DNA of 64,000 nt from Histoplasma ohiense (Eukaryota; Ascomycota; Eurotiomycetes; Onygenales; Ajellomycetaceae): assembly GCA_017607445.1 (NCBI GenBank), contig JAEVHH010000001.1:3906001-3970000 (forward strand), given 5' to 3'. The position numbers and the translations under genes were made by a program. Positions 12,153 through 23,956 of the stretch are shown piece after piece. Every line of letters begins with the position of its first letter. Position 1 is the stretch's first letter. The notes beneath the pieces were generated by a model. That model did no database searches and was not told where the DNA came from. It saw only the letters and a program-made list of their open reading frames with translations.

Positions 12153-14744
12153 TGAAGCGTATCCAGAGACTGGGATGGGAGATCCGTAGATACGAATGAG
12201 CGGCGAGTAGCAAGCAGGCAGGTGGGGGAGAATATCAAGGCTTGATAACCTGCAGAGATGAGCAGACAACAGGGAAAGCAAAAGGACACAAAATTCCGAG
12301 TGCTATCGAACAATACAGTTCTTCTCAGGTTGATCCAGTGGCGATGGTGATTGCCTCTCGTCAACAGGAACTAGAGGTATACGACAACAGTTTACCGGCC
12401 CAGGGAAGATGAGCATGGGTGAAAACCTATGCTCAAACAACACCCAAGTAACCGCAGAAACAGAGCGGGCAAATGCCTGCTACTACTGAGGAGAAGCCAC
12501 GACAACGAAGAAGTGAAACTGACGACGAAGGCAGAGAACAGAACAGGCATTGAATAGACGCCAGTGCCGCCGAACTCGATGAGCGAAGGAGAAACACAGC
12601 GAACTTTATAGGAAGCTGTCAAGGAGTGTCGGGCGCCAGGGCCAAATTCCGGGGTTAGATGCACCATTTGACGCCTTACCATGGAGACCAGGCATGTAAA
12701 TGTACATCACTATGTGTTGAAATGTGCAATAAGAATTAGACCGTGCAGGAAAATCCCAAAACAGAAACAATACTGGCATCGTCCTCAAAGAAACAAACGC
12801 CCTGCAACGGCCGCAGGATATCCAAAATCCCTTATATAAAAATGGCACCGGCCATCGGGCATCATCAAACGCATGCCCCTTTTTCTTAATAACGAAATGG
12901 ATGGAAAAAGACAATAAAGTGACCTCTAACTCATCATCTCGAGTAGGTACTAGTCACTGACATGACACATCCTCCTGTATAGGCTGCTAGTGATCGCTTT
13001 TCCATTCCAGCACCATGGATGAACCAGAAAATCATCCATTCATTGACATTGACAGAGATCCCGATCCCCGAAGCAGACGGGCGGCTCATGATTTGAGCGG
13101 AAATATCGGCCAAAAACCAAGCTTTGGGCGCCGTTCCACTGGCCAGTTTTATTCAAGACGACATGCAAGGTTTATGCCAGTCTATTAAGGTAGTGCCAAA
13201 GATGTGGAAAAAAGGCTGTCGCTATGAATGGATCGACAAAAGCCCTAATATTCATCGTTATTTCTTTGGCAGAATACCGACCGAGGAGACCTACTTGTCG
13301 TCAATCTTTCTAGAATCCTAAATGTCGGTTTTCGGACCATTGGAAACCCACAGCCGCCGCATCATCTATTTTTCTGTTTGCGCGCTTACAGTAAACGAGA
13401 GATACCGTACTGCACATACGGGAGATGGCATGAAAGTATATCAGACGCGGCTGTCAGCGCCTTCTGCCTTATTCCTTGCTCGGAATAAACAGAGGAAGTA
13501 AATGTTACTGAGTACGGCACGGCCACCATTTGACCCCGAAACGAACCACCTACCTGATAGGCAGTCCCTTGGGAGGTATTGAATTATATGTGGATATTGG
13601 GTGGGTAGGGCACAAAGAAAAGATACGCTCATGCGCGAACATAAAGGTTGAAGGATGGGGAGGAGACGCAGGAAAATCGATCATCTGCTTTGTTGGTAGA
13701 ACAAAGAAGAGGGGTTGTTTTTTGAGAGATATGAGATTTCATTGGAGGCTTGCTCCCAGTGGAGCACTATGGAAATCGAGGCAGCTGTCAACAATTGGAA
13801 ATGATAGACGTCTGAGCATGCAGTTCCAAGTTCCTAAAATGGTAAAAGAAACTTGAGGGTTGGAGCGGGCCAAGATGCCCTTGTTCAGTTGAGGCTAACT
13901 AACCCCGGAATATTTAAGCTTATTTGATATAAGATGGTCCTTGCGGGATAATACTCGTATTATGATAACTGCGCTTCAACTACTCCGTATGATGTGATTA
14001 AATATATAGGTACAGTATCCACACTATCTGCTACTACCCAAATCAACTCCAAATGACAAGTCCACAACAACCCGAACAAAAAGGGGTGGACATCCCCCTC
14101 ACTGGCCACCTTAAATCCCAAATAATTATCTCCCTACAAAATACATACAATGATCACAATCATGAGCAATACTGTCATGGCCACGGTTCTACCGAGCCTG
14201 CATCAGCAATAAACAATTACCAATTCCATTTTAAACGCATCACTCCCTCTCCTCAAATAATCAGGCATGTCATGTCTAAATATGATGCGCTCGCTATACA
14301 TGTGTCCATACTCTAGAAATAAGAACGCACTGATATACTGCACAAATGCAATAGACTATACATATCACAATGCGCACAGTGCACGCTAATTACGGCGCCT
14401 TTGTCTTCGTCATGTTGCGCCGTTATTATCATTGGGAGAGATATCTTGAACGGGCGTTAAGGAGATCTATCCCCAAAGAATAGCCCCTGCATTTCGCTCA
14501 CCACCATCCTTTCAGATGTTCCACCACATTCAGAATCCGCAGTATGGCTTCCAGAAGCGTAATCATTGAACCTCTGAATATCCCAAAAACCTGAGTTCTG
14601 CTGCCAGATCTGATGGCTCACGAAGACTTGCGCTGATCCAAGATGCGCCGCCACTCCCAAAGAAAGAAAGAATGAATGAATGAAAGAAAGAAAAATTGAG
14701 CCACCTCCCAGTAGTTGCTGATAAGCTCTGCTTTTTCCAGAGCA
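12153..14744. other. Intergenic region, no supported gene
   Basis: About 2.6 kb between the 5' end of the rhodopsin-domain gene and the 3' end of the DHCR24-like gene. Scattered ORFs of 60-110 codons lack domains or credible splicing partners. One copy of the recurrent TACTCCGTA 9-mer lies at 13981-13989, and short GAAT/GAAA repeats at about 14664-14695. Confidence 0.5.
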
Positions 14745-16472
14745 TTATTCCTTCGGCTTTGCTTCCCATAACCACCGCGCCCAGACCAAAACCAACAAAC
14801 CCATCGCAACCGCTACCTTCCCTCCCCTCCGCTCCCCTTCCACCAAATACCCCCCCCCCCCAACCATCGTGCTCATTACCCCATAAACCCCCGCAAGAGG
14901 CCATATCCCCCACACCCACCCTGTAACACGGCCCAACACACCGAGCCATCCCTCCCGAGCATTCCTGGCCCCGTCTTCTCCAACCCCAACCCCAACTCTA
15001 ACCCTTTCGTAGACATCTGGCAAGTAGCTAGCCCCGTACTTCTCGCGCAGCCCCTCATACCACTGCCGATCATAGATGTCCCAAAACTCCTCCTCTGTGT
15101 AATACGTATGGGCATAGAGCCATTTGGTCCCCCGTAGCGCGCTCACCTTCTGTTCGATTGCGCGATTGACCTTGACGAAGGCGTCCGCCGTGGGCGGGCC
15201 CGGACACCAGAGGCCGACATTGAGAAGCATATCATCGGGTTGTGGTGTCTCGTCCGACAACGATGAGGACGGGGGTGGGTGCGAAGCTTGCGATTGCACC
15301 CATCTAGGATGCATCGAGCCAAAGTTTGTTGCGCCGCGGCCCCTCCTCCGCAGCCGCAGCGGACACAGCCACAGGGGGAAACAGCCGCCCACCCGATCCC
15401 CCACTCCACTCTCCCGCTGCACAAAGTCCAGAAACTCCTCCGCGGCCGCGCCATGCGGCAACGCCAAGTCTTGGATGATATACTTCTGCGCGAACCCGCT
15501 GCGGTGCAGGGCGTGGTACATGACTCTGGTATGCAGGAAGCCGTCCAGGAGCCAGCGTGTCAAGGCCGTGAAGGGAACACGGAAGTATTTGAACGCGTAG
15601 TAGCCGGTCCAGAAGGCGCCGCGGTCGTAGCGGAAGAGGTAATCCGTGAGCGGGACCGTTTCGATGATGGGGACTGCGGGATCGGAGGGTGACGATTGGG
15701 ACACCCGCTCCTGCGCGTGGGTGTAAAACCACGGATCGCGAGCGCGGGAGAAGCGCTGGATGCGTCCGTCGGGGGTGGTGATGGCATCCGTCAGCCGGCC
15801 GGAGACAACCACGCCCATCTCGGCGCTGAAAAGGATGGCGTCGACATAATCAACCTCGCCCGGCGGGCGGGCGGCCTGGGACCGCACCGTTTCCACCGCC
15901 TCGTGCACGCTGGACACGGGCCGGTAGGAAACCTCGACGAAGGCCCGCGCCTCGATGAGACGCAGCTCGAGCAGCGTGGTGATGCCCAGCGAGCCCATCG
16001 AGCCCGCGAGACCATGGAAGAGGTCCTCTGCCATCCCATCCCCGTCCGCAGCACCAGAAGCAGACGCACCAACAACCCTCCCATCCCCCACAACAACCTC
16101 CACCCACCTAACCGCCTCATGAAACATCCCGTAGCGAAACGAGCTGCTCTCCCCGCCCATCCCCGCAAAGCCGCCCCCAACCGTGATACCCGGAAACTCC
16201 ATGACGACGGGGGGCACCAGGCCATGGCGCAGCGTCGCGGCCACCAGGGCATCCATCGGCACGTTCGGCTCCACCAGCGCCGTGCGCGCCCGCTCGTCGA
16301 TGCTCAGCACACGGTTGAGCGCGCTGGTGTCGACGAGCCGATCGCGCTGGAAGGCGAGGGCGCGCGTGCTGTTGGTTGCGCCGTGGTAGATGCGGAATGG
16401 GGTGCGGTTGGCGTGGAAGCGGCGGACCTGGGCGGCTATGCAGGCGACGGCGTTGATGTGCTCGTCGTCCAT
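14745..16472 (-). CDS. DHCR24/DIMINUTO-like FAD-linked oxidoreductase
   Basis: 575-aa single-exon protein related to delta(24)-sterol reductase (DHCR24, plant DWF1). These are FAD-dependent enzymes of the PCMH/VAO flavoprotein fold that reduce a sterol side-chain double bond. N-terminal flavin-binding features: FRIYHGATNSTR near residues 27-38, LVEPNVPMDALV, and PPVVMEFPGITVGGGFAGM followed by GGESSSFRYG, which matches the family's FAD-binding loop. The middle contains SYRPVSSVHEA and the FWTGYYAFKYFRVPF region. A C-terminal hydrophobic stretch (VAVAMGLLVLVWARWLW) is probably a membrane anchor; DHCR24 proteins more often carry theirs at the N-terminus. The gene is markedly GC-rich (many lines near 65-70% GC) and intronless, unlike its neighbours. 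Fungal ergosterol synthesis does not need this step in the plant/animal form, so the real substrate is open. Confidence 0.8.
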   Translation of the reverse strand: MDDEHINAVACIAAQVRRFHANRTPFRIYHGATNSTRALAFQRDRLVDTSALNRVLSIDERARTALVEPNVPMDALVAATLRHGLVPPVVMEFPGITVGGGFAGMGGESSSFRYGMFHEAVRWVEVVVGDGRVVGASASGAADGDGMAEDLFHGLAGSMGSLGITTLLELRLIEARAFVEVSYRPVSSVHEAVETVRSQAARPPGEVDYVDAILFSAEMGVVVSGRLTDAITTPDGRIQRFSRARDPWFYTHAQERVSQSSPSDPAVPIIETVPLTDYLFRYDRGAFWTGYYAFKYFRVPFTALTRWLLDGFLHTRVMYHALHRSGFAQKYIIQDLALPHGAAAEEFLDFVQRESGVGDRVGGCFPLWLCPLRLRRRGRGATNFGSMHPRWVQSQASHPPPSSSLSDETPQPDDMLLNVGLWCPGPPTADAFVKVNRAIEQKVSALRGTKWLYAHTYYTEEEFWDIYDRQWYEGLREKYGASYLPDVYERVRVGVGVGEDGARNAREGWLGVLGRVTGWVWGIWPLAGVYGVMSTMVGGGGYLVEGERRGGKVAVAMGLLVLVWARWLWEAKPKE

Positions 16473-17321
16473 ATTTTATTTTTTTTTTATATCTCTTTAT
16501 AGCTTTTATATATATTATATTGTATTGTATAATTGTTATTATGATTACTAGTTATCTGCGGGCAATATCTGCAGCTCGCAGTATAAATACTCCTCCGTAC
16601 ATGGAAGCATGATAAATATATCCGTAATGAAGCCGCCTTAGCCCCAGGCCAGGCACAACAAGCCCAGTAGTGGATCTAATAATCACCGCAGTCCAATAAA
16701 TAATTGATAATTCTATCATCATCACCAGTAGCAGCATAACAGATCATTACCACACGTTCAGCAACAACTGCTCCGATTCCTAACCACGGAACCCATCTCC
16801 CGCCCGCACGGATTACCGTAACTTTAACGGTCTTGCTGAAGGTCTGTTGCGACAATTTATGGGGTAATGATAAAGCACGCACGTCCTCCACCACGTATCC
16901 CGCATCCATCATACGCGCGATTGAGAAACCCAGCCACCCCAAAGAAGAGCGACATGCCCCACATGGCACGCCAGCGGGGTGCAGTGGAGCATGTTGGGGG
17001 GTTTGGATTGGTTCGTCCCCTCTACTACCAGCATGGCGCTGGTGTGAGAGAGCTCTTTTGCCCCAGTGGCCTAACAGAGCACATCATCCTTTTTTTTTTT
17101 TTTTTTTTTTTTTGGGTTGATATGGGAAGAGAGAGAGAATGGAGATGAATCATAGCACACAGCACACAGCACAGCAAATAGGTCTGTTCAGCAAGCGTTT
17201 TGCTCATAACTAACAGGTTGCGACCACAGGCGCCCAACCCAAACTATTCTCCAGCTATCATAGTTTTGCTCTGTTCTCCTGTCCTGTTCTCCGTAAAGGA
17301 CACAGATCTCTTCCGCCTGCC
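16473..17321. promoter_or_regulatory. Divergent intergenic region (DHCR24-like / APH gene)
   Basis: 849-bp spacer holding the 5' regions of both flanking genes. It contains a 24-nt T run at 17090-17113 and a short CAGCACA repeat at about 17158-17174. No gene seen. Confidence 0.5.
17090..17113 (+). repeat. Poly(T) tract, 24 nt
   Basis: An uninterrupted run of 24 T followed by GGG, in the presumed promoter of the APH-like gene. Confidence 0.95.
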
Positions 17322-18371
17322 ATGGAGGGCGTTGCTCACATACTTTCTCGGTTTTTCATCCGCTTCGCTCCCCAGCGCTGGCTTGTTGGTCTTTGCAAGT
17401 ACCTCGATCGCAAGCAGAATTCCATCAAAAAGGACACTCCCCCTGTTGTCACACTTCCGGGGGCCATAGTCGTTAAGTTCGGCCCTACTGCTACCCCCGG
17501 CGAAGCAGCAACGCAGCAATATGCCTACCAGCATCTAGATCCCAAGATTGTTCGCGTGCCGCAGGTTTATCGTTACTTCCAGTGCCAGGATCCTTCTGAA
17601 CCGGTGTGGCTCTTTGGCTATCTGTTCATGGAGCACATCCCGGGGGGCAAGACGTTAGATGAAACTTGATGTTGAGGTTTACAAGGACATGACAGGACGC
17701 CTTGCCGGCATCGTCGGCCATCTCCATAGCGTGCGAGGCAGAAGCGTCCCTGGCCCTGTGGGTGGTGGGGTGCCTCGAGGCAATGTCTGGGGCTACCATG
17801 ACGCTGAGGCTGAATTTGGTTCTGTGGAAGACCTCAATGCATGGGTCAACAGACGGATTGCCGTCATCGGCAAGTCTGTCGACTTTAGATCATATCCTCT
17901 GGTGCTCTGTCATTTGGACATGTGTCGTCGCAATATTATCCTCATGGAAGACGGCGCTCTTTGTCTTCTGGACTGGGGCTTTGCAGGTTTTCTCCCGCGA
18001 ATCTACGAGGTCGCCGCCATTGAGTTTTACTTTGATGAATACTCAGAGATGTTTCGTCAAGCTGTGAACGAGAGTATTGTGTTGGAGGACCGGGAGAAGA
18101 AAGACTTGGTTTTAATCAAAAGAGCTCGAGCTGCGAGCATGCGTTGCGCTTTGTAAGTAAAACGCTCCACTCTTTAACGGCTTTATCTCGTATACACTAC
18201 TAATACCTGTTTAGCACTTGCGCGAGGATAAGCCGTCGGTATTGTTTCGTCCTCCAACTCAATCTTGTTGAAGAAGTCATTAACCCAGCAGTATACCTCG
18301 GTATGGTTACATCCCCAGGAAACACTCAACAGTTCCAAAGCAAATACAAGAAAACTGCATTATTCAAGTAG
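17322..18371 (+). pseudogene. APH-family phosphotransferase with a +1 frameshift
   Basis: Aminoglycoside-phosphotransferase-fold protein (kinase-like; fungal substrates mostly unknown). Frame 1 (17322-17669) carries the N-lobe: a Lys in AIVVKFGPTA and the GEAATQQYAY helix. A second frame picks up at 17659 and carries the catalytic loop LCHLDMCRRNIIL (HxDxxxxN) and the metal-binding LLDWGFAGF. Exon 2 (18215-18371) follows a standard intron (GTAAGT to TTTAG, branch CTAAT) and stays open to TAG at 18371. The two frames overlap at 17659-17669, where dropping one A from the AAA in GATGAAACTTGAT would restore continuity. Everything else looks intact, so this is either a recent one-base mutation or a sequencing error. 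If real, the product would stop after about 115 residues and lack the active site. Confidence 0.75.
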
Positions 18372-20197
18372 ACTGACTATATAGTACATGGCATCTTATT
18401 TAACAACAGAGCAAAAAGAGAAAAGGAAGGAAATCAAAAAGATCAATAAATCAATAACGTATAGATATATATATATATATGAATATATAAATAAGGTAAG
18501 GGGAAAAAATGGAAGTAAATAATGATGAAAGGGGGGGGAAAATCACAGCTTCTGGATATAATAAGAATATTAAGAAGCACGCATTGAACAATCAAGGAAA
18601 GCAAGGCAAACAAAAACAAGACATGCATGCAAAATCAATTGAGAAAACAGAAAACAAAACAGAAAACACTCGCTAGATAAATCAAAAGCCAAAACATAAC
18701 TCGCATCAGAACAAAGGAAAAAAAGCAAGAAAAGCAACCAGCAAAAGAGGAATAATAATATAGCTAAGAGCCTTGATTGAGTGCTCAAAACATCAACAAA
18801 CGCAGCCGAGACTATTATGCACACGAATGGCAATTTGGATTTGGGAGGGGAGAAGGCTGGAGAGAGGACGCGATAAAAAAAAAAAAAACATTGCGACACG
18901 CAAAAACAGATTGAAATGGGTTGGTGTAGTGAGGACGGAGATTGGGGCTGACCACTTTGACTCTAAATAGAACATAGCTCGGACGAAAATGAAAAGATTT
19001 GAACAAATTGTCTCGGAATAGAGGTAAAAGAAAGTTCTAAAAAGTCAACAAACGAGCGTGGGGTTCCATAACTAAGATGGAAGAAAAAATGTGGGAGGTG
19101 TTGAAGCGAGTGATAAAAAAAAAAAAAGGAGAAACAGGGAAATGGGCAATGGGCAATGGCATTGAAGAGCGATTGACACGAAGACGAAAAAGGCGTACGC
19201 AGAAAGTGTACTTGTGTTATCAGCTGGATGAAGCAAAACACAGAACGAAAGCACGAAACGAAAATAGCAATTAAAACCAAAGCTGCTGAAGACGATGATC
19301 AACGATTAAGGTATCAAGAAAAGATAAAAAACAATCAAGCAATAAAAGGGGAGGAGGACAAATTAGCTCCCCTGTCAAACCAAAATTTGAATATATATAA
19401 GAAGCGAAAGGGGTGAAGAAAAAAAGACACTAAAAATTAAAGGGTTGTTGAGGGATGAGGAAAGGGAAGAGGGGATAGAAACACGCAGGACCAGCCGGTG
19501 TAAACATGCTGTCTATGCCAACAGCCCATCAACAAAGTAAAACCAACCAGACCGGACTCCTGTGTGCTCTCTTAAAAAAAAATTGAACAAAAAGATCAGC
19601 ATGGGAGATCATTCAGAAAGACAATAAATGATGCAGAACAAATTCACACAAAAAAAAAAAAATTCGACATAAATAAGAAAAGCCCAATATCGGGGATAAG
19701 GGATAGGGCAAATTCATGGAGAATGCAGTTTGATGCCTTGGAAATCCGACCACCCAATAAAATAAGACGTCTTGTTTCCGATGCAAAACAAAAAAACACC
19801 CTGCCGGCCTCCATTTGCCTTATCTGTCCCCGAATCCTTTTCCACAGTTCCAGTGTATAGCGTCTCCCAATGGTTTCAAAAAAAAAAAAAAAATGACAAA
19901 TGCAATTTAAGGAGAGCGAGAAAAAAGAAAAGTAGTCGGAAAATTTCGCAGATTCGCAAGCGGTTGCTATGCCACTTTCAAACCATTAAAAAAAAAAACA
20001 TGCCAAAAAAAATCGTGCGAATAGAGTCCGAGAATCCGGTGAACGCCGCAGAGCCCACCGGAAGTATAACGAAAGAAAAATCCAAAAGCCAATTAAACAG
20101 CGGTATGCGGTTGGATATATGCACGAAAGAAACGAGACTTAATAAGGATAAAACGAGGGTGAAGAAGTCCGAAGAGTCAGTCCGGCCAGGGTGATAA
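18372..20197. other. 1.8-kb purine-skewed intergenic region
   Basis: Convergent spacer in which the plus strand is overwhelmingly A and G over almost its whole length, with several A runs of 10-16. On the transcript strand of the C2H2 gene this is pyrimidine-rich, so part may be a long 3' UTR. The ORFs it produces are low-complexity Lys/Glu or Phe/Ser-rich artefacts. No gene supported. Confidence 0.5.
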
Positions 20198-23090
20198 TTA
20201 ATATGCTGTTCCAACACTCGCGAGGCCCTGTGTGGGCATGGGCTCCAGTACATGCTCTGAAGTCGAGGTCACCATTGAATCCTCATATCCAACCAAAGCC
20301 TGTGAGTGAAGCTTGAACGACTCGCCCATGAGCTTGGTAATACTGTATGTGAATGGAATCGATTAGCAACTACCATGTTAAGACCAAAGGACGAAACAAA
20401 AAAAAAAAAAAAACGTACCCCCAAACCACCACGCCGTCCAGTATGTTGCCCCACACACGTGCGACCGTAGAACTGAGATTCGACACACAAGCATCAACAG
20501 CGTCATCATCGAAGAGATTCCGTACTTTGTTGTAGATAGCCATTTCAGCTTCAGTAGCCTGTTCCTCGTCATGTTCCAGACGGTAGAGCCAGAGGCTTAG
20601 TATCACCATCATATCCAAACCACAGAGGGGGTGTTCCACGCTCCAATTAGTTGCGGAAGTTTTCGCAACCCAATTGATGCCTTGAATGGCAGCTATTTCA
20701 ATGCATTCAAAGCATTGCTGGATGACCTTGTTCATCTCCTGGGATCGCTTGACTTTCTCGCGTGCGACTGTCATGGCAGCAGCAACTTCGTAAGACGAAT
20801 GGTAACGGAGAGCTTCCTGTATCGATTTCAAGTCAACTTCAAGTCGAGCACGAGTATTTCGATAAACGGCCATCGAATTAAATATCAGCGGATGGCTCTT
20901 TTGAGGGGTACTGAGCGGAACAACGATGGTTTCCGGTTCACACAGCTCAAGAGAGTTCTCCCAAGTTTCGATCGCAAGACGTAGCTTGAACTCTGTTACA
21001 ACATCCTGGAGAGCCTGAAAACTGCGTTTGTGGGACCAGACTTGAAGGAAAAGCGCATTGATCATAACACGAGTGGCAAATGCGCTGTATCTCAGGGATT
21101 CGCCACGGAAAAGGCTGTCGTGGGCTTCTCTGACTGTGACAGTAGGCGCAGCTGAGCTCAGGCATCGGCGCCAAGCATCTTCATTCGATATCTCCAGGTT
21201 CCACATTGACTCTGATGAAGGAAGTTCCAGGGACTCGATCTCATCAAAGCTAATAGCTGGTGTATGGTTGAATGTAAGCGTCAGCATTCCGAAGAAGATA
21301 TACACGGCGTAGTAAGTTCGTCGACAGCCCTCATCTTCGATCCATTGCTCACGGGTCGGTCGCGCGCCTTCTCTAGCATCTATGCGAAGCTTCAACTGGT
21401 AACGATTACCGGCAACCATCTGGACCAAAGCATTAGCGAAACAACGAATATTAGTAAGGGGAAGGGGGCTAAGGAAATAATAACCTACATTGGCGAGCAG
21501 ACTCTTGATCGAACAAGTCCATTCTAGGCCTTTCGGGTCACCGCTCCAGCTTTCAAAGATCATATTCAACAGAGTACTTTGCATTGCCCAGAGAGGACAT
21601 TTTCTTGAATCGAAATTCTCTTTATGTTGAAGGAACTGATTAACAAGGACCTTTGATCCAATATGAAGCATGAAGGCGTGCTCGCGTTCAAAAGTGTACA
21701 GGGCCCCAATGGACAGCACTGCGAGAAGTAGCGGTGGCGAAACTTCTGAAGGGGCGAACGATTCCTGATGGAGGAAGGGTAGATGGTGGTGATAAAGGTT
21801 GAAATACGTCGCCAAATACCGATTCAAAGCGGCCGTTGATGGTAGTTGGAAGGTATCAGGGAGGGAACCAACCGCATCGTTACTCTTAACATGCTCAATA
21901 ATCGCATCTCGTTCAGCATCGTCCGCAATCTGGGGAGCCTTAGGTAAAGTCAAGGCTTGGCTTGGACCAGGCGATCGACGATAGTTGACTGGAGACAGCG
22001 GCCCAGTCATCGAAGGGAATGGGGAAAGAGCGTTTGGCGTCGAATTCCCAGAGACTGGAAGCGAGTTGACAAGTGAATGCAATGCAGGAGTCAGGCTGTC
22101 TGCACCCATGCCATGTCTGTCGAGAGACGACCTGTGGTGATGGCTGCGATTGGAGTCTTGAGACGTGAGGCTTGATGATATCGAATGTGACTTGACATCA
22201 GGGGTGGACATGAACGTATCCCAGGGCATTTGGGGCAGAGTTGCGTTACCCGACAGGTATGCGACGGAAGGCTCGAGAATGACAGCGCGATCGGGGGAAT
22301 AGGTATCGCGACAGTCACCATCATGGGTTTGGTTGGTAGCTGCCGCAGCGGCCTTGTGTTGGAAGTCTGTCATTAACATCGCAGCAGTTTCAATGTCAAC
22401 CATACCGTCGCTGCTTGCCTCAATTTGTCCCAGAGCCGCGGGGTCTATTGTGATAGAAGGCTTCGACGGAGTATTTGATGTTGTCGCCGCTTTCTGTCCA
22501 CCACGTCGACGACCCTCCGTTACAAGCGGGATCCCTCCATCCTTAGCATGAACTGTACGGTCATGTCGAAGGAGCAGGTCCCTTCGAACAAAGGTGCTCC
22601 GACATTTTAAGCATTTAAAGGGCCGTTCCTTCGTATCTGAATGCGGCAGATGTTGTCAGCTTTTTCTCATTTGCATTGCGCGAAAGTGAGACAAGGGATG
22701 TGGGATAAAAAGGGGTGGTGGGATGGTGGAGGGCAAGAGAAAAAAAAGCTTTCCCTATCTAGGAACAAAGAACAAATGTTGGGTTTGGGGGGGGTTCTTC
22801 CCCCACACCGTTGTTCCAAAAGCAGCAAAAAGAAAGGCAGGAAAAAGAGGGGGAGGGAAGAGGAAAAAATTAAAAAGATAAAAGATAAAGCGAAAGAAAA
22901 AGCGCCTGAGAAAATACAGAGCAATGGAATCTCAAAAGAAAATAATATCCAACGTACGTGATCGTTCATGGCGACTGCGGTGTTCACTTCTGCTGAAAGC
23001 GCGATTGCAGAACTGGCATTTGTACTTCTTCTCTGGAGCACCCGTAGATTTCTTCGCGGCCTGATTGCTACTGGAGGCGGTGGGGGCCAT
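20198..23090 (-). CDS. C2H2 zinc-finger / Fungal_trans transcription factor
   Basis: Predicted nuclear DNA-binding regulator. Inferred exons: 23090-22958, 22636-21489, 21419-20419 and 20342-20198 (2427 nt, 808 aa). Near residues 20-75 are two classical C2H2 fingers in tandem, CQFCNRAFSRSEHRSRH and CLKCRSTFVRRDLLLRH, separated by a TKERPFK-type linker and split by the 321-nt first intron. This finger pair with RSEH/RRDL recognition helices resembles yeast Adr1 and Aspergillus AmdX. Residues about 280-650 resemble the fungal-specific transcription factor middle domain (GALYTFEREHAFMLHIG, CRRTYYAVYIFFGML, HTPAISFDEIESLELP). A 69-nt intron at 21420-21488 is a multiple of three and stop-free, so an unspliced transcript would add 23 residues. 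The C-terminus comes from a short last exon ending in GTAY. Target genes cannot be told from sequence. Confidence 0.88.
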
Positions 23091-23195
23091 GGCTCTTCTC
23101 TTTTCTCTTTCTCAACAGCGCGTAGGTGACAAGAACACGGCGGCGGGAGACGGGCAGGCAGGCAGGCAGGCAGACAGCAGGTGGATGGGTAGATA

Positions 23196-23315
23196 TTAAA
23201 GGCACGACGACGAGGAGAGGATGAGGACTATCGGCGGTTGCGACCTTTCACACCGTGTCTGCGAGGGGCGGGCTGGTAATAGAGGGGAGGAAGATGAGGA
23301 TAGGAAACCGATCAT
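23196..23315 (-). CDS. Upstream ORF (39 codons) of the C2H2 transcription factor
   Basis: This is the only ATG in the putative 1.1-kb leader. It starts MIGFLSSSSSPLLPA, is Ser/Leu-rich and ends about 105 nt before the main start codon. It has no known domain. A regulatory uORF that lowers main-ORF translation is the simplest reading, provided the leader really is transcribed through here. Confidence 0.35.
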   Translation of the reverse strand: MIGFLSSSSSPLLPARPSQTRCERSQPPIVLILSSSSCL

Positions 23316-23913
23316 TCCTTGGGGTGTGTATCGCGGGAAGGATTCGAAGTCGAAGATAGCGAGTGGAATGTAACGGCGGGTCTGTTGGCTTAAGGATAGG
23401 TAGGGATAATAAATAGATCGGGAACAACAATAAAAATAAAAATAAAATAGAAATAAAATAAAAATAAAATGAATAACGGACGGGGTTCCAGCCACGGACT
23501 GATTTGTTCCCGGTTGAGAGAAAGAGAATCAGAAGAAAGAAAATGTTAGAGCTAGAATGAGGCGATCTCCCGACTTCCCTTTCTCACTCACACACTCTCT
23601 TTTTTTTTGTTATTTTTTTTTCCTTTATTTTCCCTTTTTTATTCTTTTTTATGTTTGTTTCTCAGATGTTGAAATCGAGAGCAGCAAAAGGACAAGGAGG
23701 AGATGGGGGAGAGTGGTTGATTAGGGGAAGGGGGGGGAAAGGGGGGTAAGTTTTAAAAAAATGGGGCAAAATGGGCAAAGACCCGATGCAGAGGGGTGGT
23801 GGGGGAGGGTCAAGCGATATATAAGACGAAGGACCAGAGGGAACGATATGTTGAATGGCGATAAATAGATGGTGTATATGGGGGGGAGGAGGAAGGGGGA
23901 GGGGATGCGAGGA

Positions 23914-23956
23914 GGAAGAAGAAGAAGAAGAAGAAGAAGAAGAAGCAGAAGAAGAA
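23914..23956 (+). repeat. (GAA)n microsatellite
   Basis: GAA trinucleotide repeat of about 14 units with a single GCA interruption near the end. A near-identical copy lies at 24786-24822. Confidence 0.9.

Noticed and set aside
15124..16502. Several long ORFs on both strands over the DHCR24-like gene
   Set aside because: High GC content lengthens shadow frames. Only the 575-codon minus-strand frame carries the FAD-domain motifs.
17030..17113. tRNA- or SINE-like sequence before the T run at 17090
   Set aside because: No convincing A and B boxes or cloverleaf. I found no certain tRNA gene in the window by eye, and a covariance-model scan would be needed to settle this.
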